Positions 62,382 to 64,000 of a stretch of 64,000 bases of DNA are shown here, one piece after another. The position numbers were made by a program, and so were the translations under genes. Source of the stretch: CAYNRA01 sp046296415 (GTDB lineage Bacteria > Bacteroidota > Bacteroidia > Cytophagales > Spirosomataceae); contig JBKBLN010000002.1 in assembly GCA_046296415.1 (NCBI GenBank), positions 434,001-498,000 of the forward strand, written 5' to 3'. How positions within the stretch are numbered: the stretch's first letter is position 1; the number at the start of each line of letters is the position of its first letter. A model generated the notes under the pieces. The model had not been told where the DNA came from, did not search any database, and saw nothing but the letters and a program-made list of their open reading frames with translations.

Positions 62382-63371
62382 TTAATTCGAATCTTTTAAA
62401 AACTTAGCTGCATCTTTGGCAAAGTAGGTGAGTATAACGGAGGCACCAGCTCGTTTCATACTCAAAAGGACCTCCATCATCACTTTTTTCTCATCCACCC
62501 AACCTTTTTCCCCGGCTGCTTTGATCATGGCATATTCGCCAGACACATTGTACGCAGCGATGGGAATTGGAAAATGGGTGTGTAAGGTCTGAATGACATC
62601 CAAGTAACTTAAAGCAGGTTTAACCATCAGGAAGTCGGCCCCTTCCATCATATCCAACTCACCTTCTACTAAGGCTTCTTGTTGATTGGCCGGATTCATT
62701 TGGTAGGTTTTTTTATCTCCAAATTTGGGCGCCGAGGATAAGGCATCACGAAAGGGTCCATAAAAAGCGGAGGCGTACTTGGCGGTGTAGGACATAATCG
62801 AAACCTGGTTGAATCCGGCTTGATCCAGCTTGGAACGTAGATAACCGACTCGACCATCCATCATATCGGAGGGGCCAAGAATATCGGCTCCGGCTTCTGC
62901 CTGGGCGACGGCCATTTTACCTAAGATTTCCAAGGTCTCATCATTCAAAATAGCTCCATCCTGCACAAGCCCATCATGCCCATCGCTAGAGTAAGGATCC
63001 ATGGCCACATCGGTCATCACCATCAAATCTGGGAATCGGGCTTTCACGGCACGAATCGCCCGTAAATACAAGGTATCAGGCTGGATGCTTTCCGTGGCCA
63101 ATCGATCTTTTTTTTCGTCTGGATAATGTGGAAAAAGGCAAATTGTGGAAATACCCAAATCAGTCACTGATACAAGTTCCTCCAATAGGGTATCAATGGA
63201 ATAGCGAAATATTCCGGGCATAGAAGGGATGGGATGTTGGACTCCCTCACCCTCTTGAATAAACATGGGGTAGATAAAGTCAGATACCCGAAGATGATTT
63301 TCGGCAATCATTTCGCGAATGGCAGCCGATTTTCGATTTCGACGCGGTCGTCTTGTCAGTAGGTCAGACAT
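62382..63371 (-). CDS. hemB: Porphobilinogen synthase
   Basis: 329 residues. It condenses two 5-aminolevulinate molecules to porphobilinogen in haem synthesis. Features: MTDVAMDPYSSDGHDGLV (metal-site variant without the Cys triad of the zinc type), ADILGPSDMMDGRVGYLR, SYTAKYASAFYGPFRDA with a catalytic Lys, and FLMVKPALSYLDVI with the second Lys that forms the Schiff base. The absence of the Cys triad suggests a Mg-dependent enzyme. It starts 3 bp after the LON-domain gene, so the two are co-transcribed. Confidence 0.95.
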   Translation of the reverse strand: MSDLLTRRPRRNRKSAAIREMIAENHLRVSDFIYPMFIQEGEGVQHPIPSMPGIFRYSIDTLLEELVSVTDLGISTICLFPHYPDEKKDRLATESIQPDTLYLRAIRAVKARFPDLMVMTDVAMDPYSSDGHDGLVQDGAILNDETLEILGKMAVAQAEAGADILGPSDMMDGRVGYLRSKLDQAGFNQVSIMSYTAKYASAFYGPFRDALSSAPKFGDKKTYQMNPANQQEALVEGELDMMEGADFLMVKPALSYLDVIQTLHTHFPIPIAAYNVSGEYAMIKAAGEKGWVDEKKVMMEVLLSMKRAGASVILTYFAKDAAKFLKDSN

Positions 63372-63374
63372 GAG

Positions 63375-64000
63375 TTAAAATTTTAATGGATCGATCGATT
63401 TAAAGTGTCCGTTTAACGAAATCATGTGTTTTGCTTTGGAGGTCTTCTCCAGGGCCTCCACCACCAACTGAAGGTGATTGGCCAAAAAAGCGAGTCGGTG
63501 ATTTTCAGTCGCAATTTGCAAAAGCGTATATTCCTCCTCCAAAGGCAGTCCGACCTTGGGAGCCAATTGGAAACTAATAGGGATCTCACTAGAAGGTACC
63601 AAAGGCATCTGAACCCCCAAAAGATCCAAAAATCGCTCCCATACATTCAGGACGATTTCAGTATTGGGAGCTTTGGGATCATGGCATTCAAAAGCCGCGG
63701 GATAGGTAACTTGCCCCCCAGCAAAGAGGTGCCCGGGCATGGGATTGACAAAATCCAGCAGTTGAAACACGTGGGTACCTACAGTTCGTATATCCATTTC
63801 CCCAGTATCATACTCTTTTTCAACGGCGACAATTCTCATTTCGGTTCCCCAATTCATCAAGCGATCCCCAATGTAAGGGACAATACCGAATGGTTTGGAC
63901 TCTTCCAAGCACCGCCGGGTGAGTTCTTGATAACGAGGCTCAAAGATATGTAAATTGAGGGGTAGCGAGGGATAGGCTACCAAAGAAAGAGGGAATAATG
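63375..64000 (-). CDS. LON substrate-binding domain protein, 5' end beyond window
   Basis: At least 208 residues; the frame stays open through the right edge. The codons beyond the nearest TTG (63983) continue the family consensus: LFPLSLVAYPSLPLNLHIFEPRY is the start of a LON N-terminal (PUA-like) domain. That TTG is therefore an internal Leu, and the true start is outside the window. There is no ATPase or protease part, so this is a stand-alone LON-domain protein that probably recognises unfolded or tagged substrates. It is co-transcribed with hemB. Confidence 0.88.
   Translation of the reverse strand, partial: LFPLSLVAYPSLPLNLHIFEPRYQELTRRCLEESKPFGIVPYIGDRLMNWGTEMRIVAVEKEYDTGEMDIRTVGTHVFQLLDFVNPMPGHLFAGGQVTYPAAFECHDPKAPNTEIVLNVWERFLDLLGVQMPLVPSSEIPISFQLAPKVGLPLEEEYTLLQIATENHRLAFLANHLQLVVEALEKTSKAKHMISLNGHFKSIDPLKF

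Overview
The window is chromosomal DNA of a Bacteroidota bacterium, most likely a member of the Cytophagales. The evidence is: type IX secretion (T9SS) C-terminal sorting domains, a TonB-dependent receptor paired with a beta-helix lipoprotein, DUF349, DUF2490 and Bacteroidota-type GGGP synthase genes, LytTR regulation, Cytophaga-type Ig-like repeats, and several promoters of the Bacteroidota form TTG-N19-23-TAnnTTTG. Base composition is moderate and similar along the window. I see no insertion sequence, prophage, CRISPR array or rRNA. There is one tRNA and one run of 97 undetermined bases.

Layout. 1-2297: 5' part of a very large secreted surface protein on the minus strand, cut by the window edge. 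2690-8595: tRNA-Thr, a DUF349 protein, pdxH, a 39-residue membrane protein, a rhodanese, xerD, and the cysteine pair cysM/cysE. 8706-23876: a minus-strand run of six genes for secreted modular proteins built from Ig-like, DUF11, cadherin-like and glycine-rich modules. It has a good promoter at its head, a terminator at its tail, and a divergent LytTR response regulator (24218) as a candidate controller. 24984-31010: two overlapping exported oxidoreductase/PLP-fold genes, then a six-PAS histidine kinase with its receiver protein. 31173-33794: a T9SS-sorted HExxH protein. 33963-39094: recQ, then a tight chain (small membrane protein, GGGP synthase, folK, DUF2141), then thyA and an OsmC protein. 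39411-42163: small envelope proteins, including MORN and DUF2490 proteins. 42228-46796: TonB receptor plus lipoprotein. 47105-50835: DEAD-box helicase, phosphate transporter and rlmN. 50982-57829: aspartic protease/PDZ protein, an outer-membrane-like protein, an exported nuclease, a membrane protein of the misnamed 'site-specific recombinase' family, and uvrB. 57840-64000: AraC regulator, PhyH dioxygenase, OmpA lipoprotein, P1 peptidase, CBM48 protein, hemB and a LON-domain protein cut by the right edge.

The two most interesting signals are these. (1) AATGTTA direct repeats with an exact 11-bp period lie upstream of both the TonB receptor and the PiT phosphate transporter. Their geometry is that of a Pho box, which suggests both genes answer to phosphate starvation. 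(2) The six-gene surface-protein island reuses the same N-terminal, Ig-like and C-terminal modules in different combinations. Its largest repeat gene carries an assembly gap inside a 300-bp near-identical tandem repeat. No wholly new system can be demonstrated from sequence alone.
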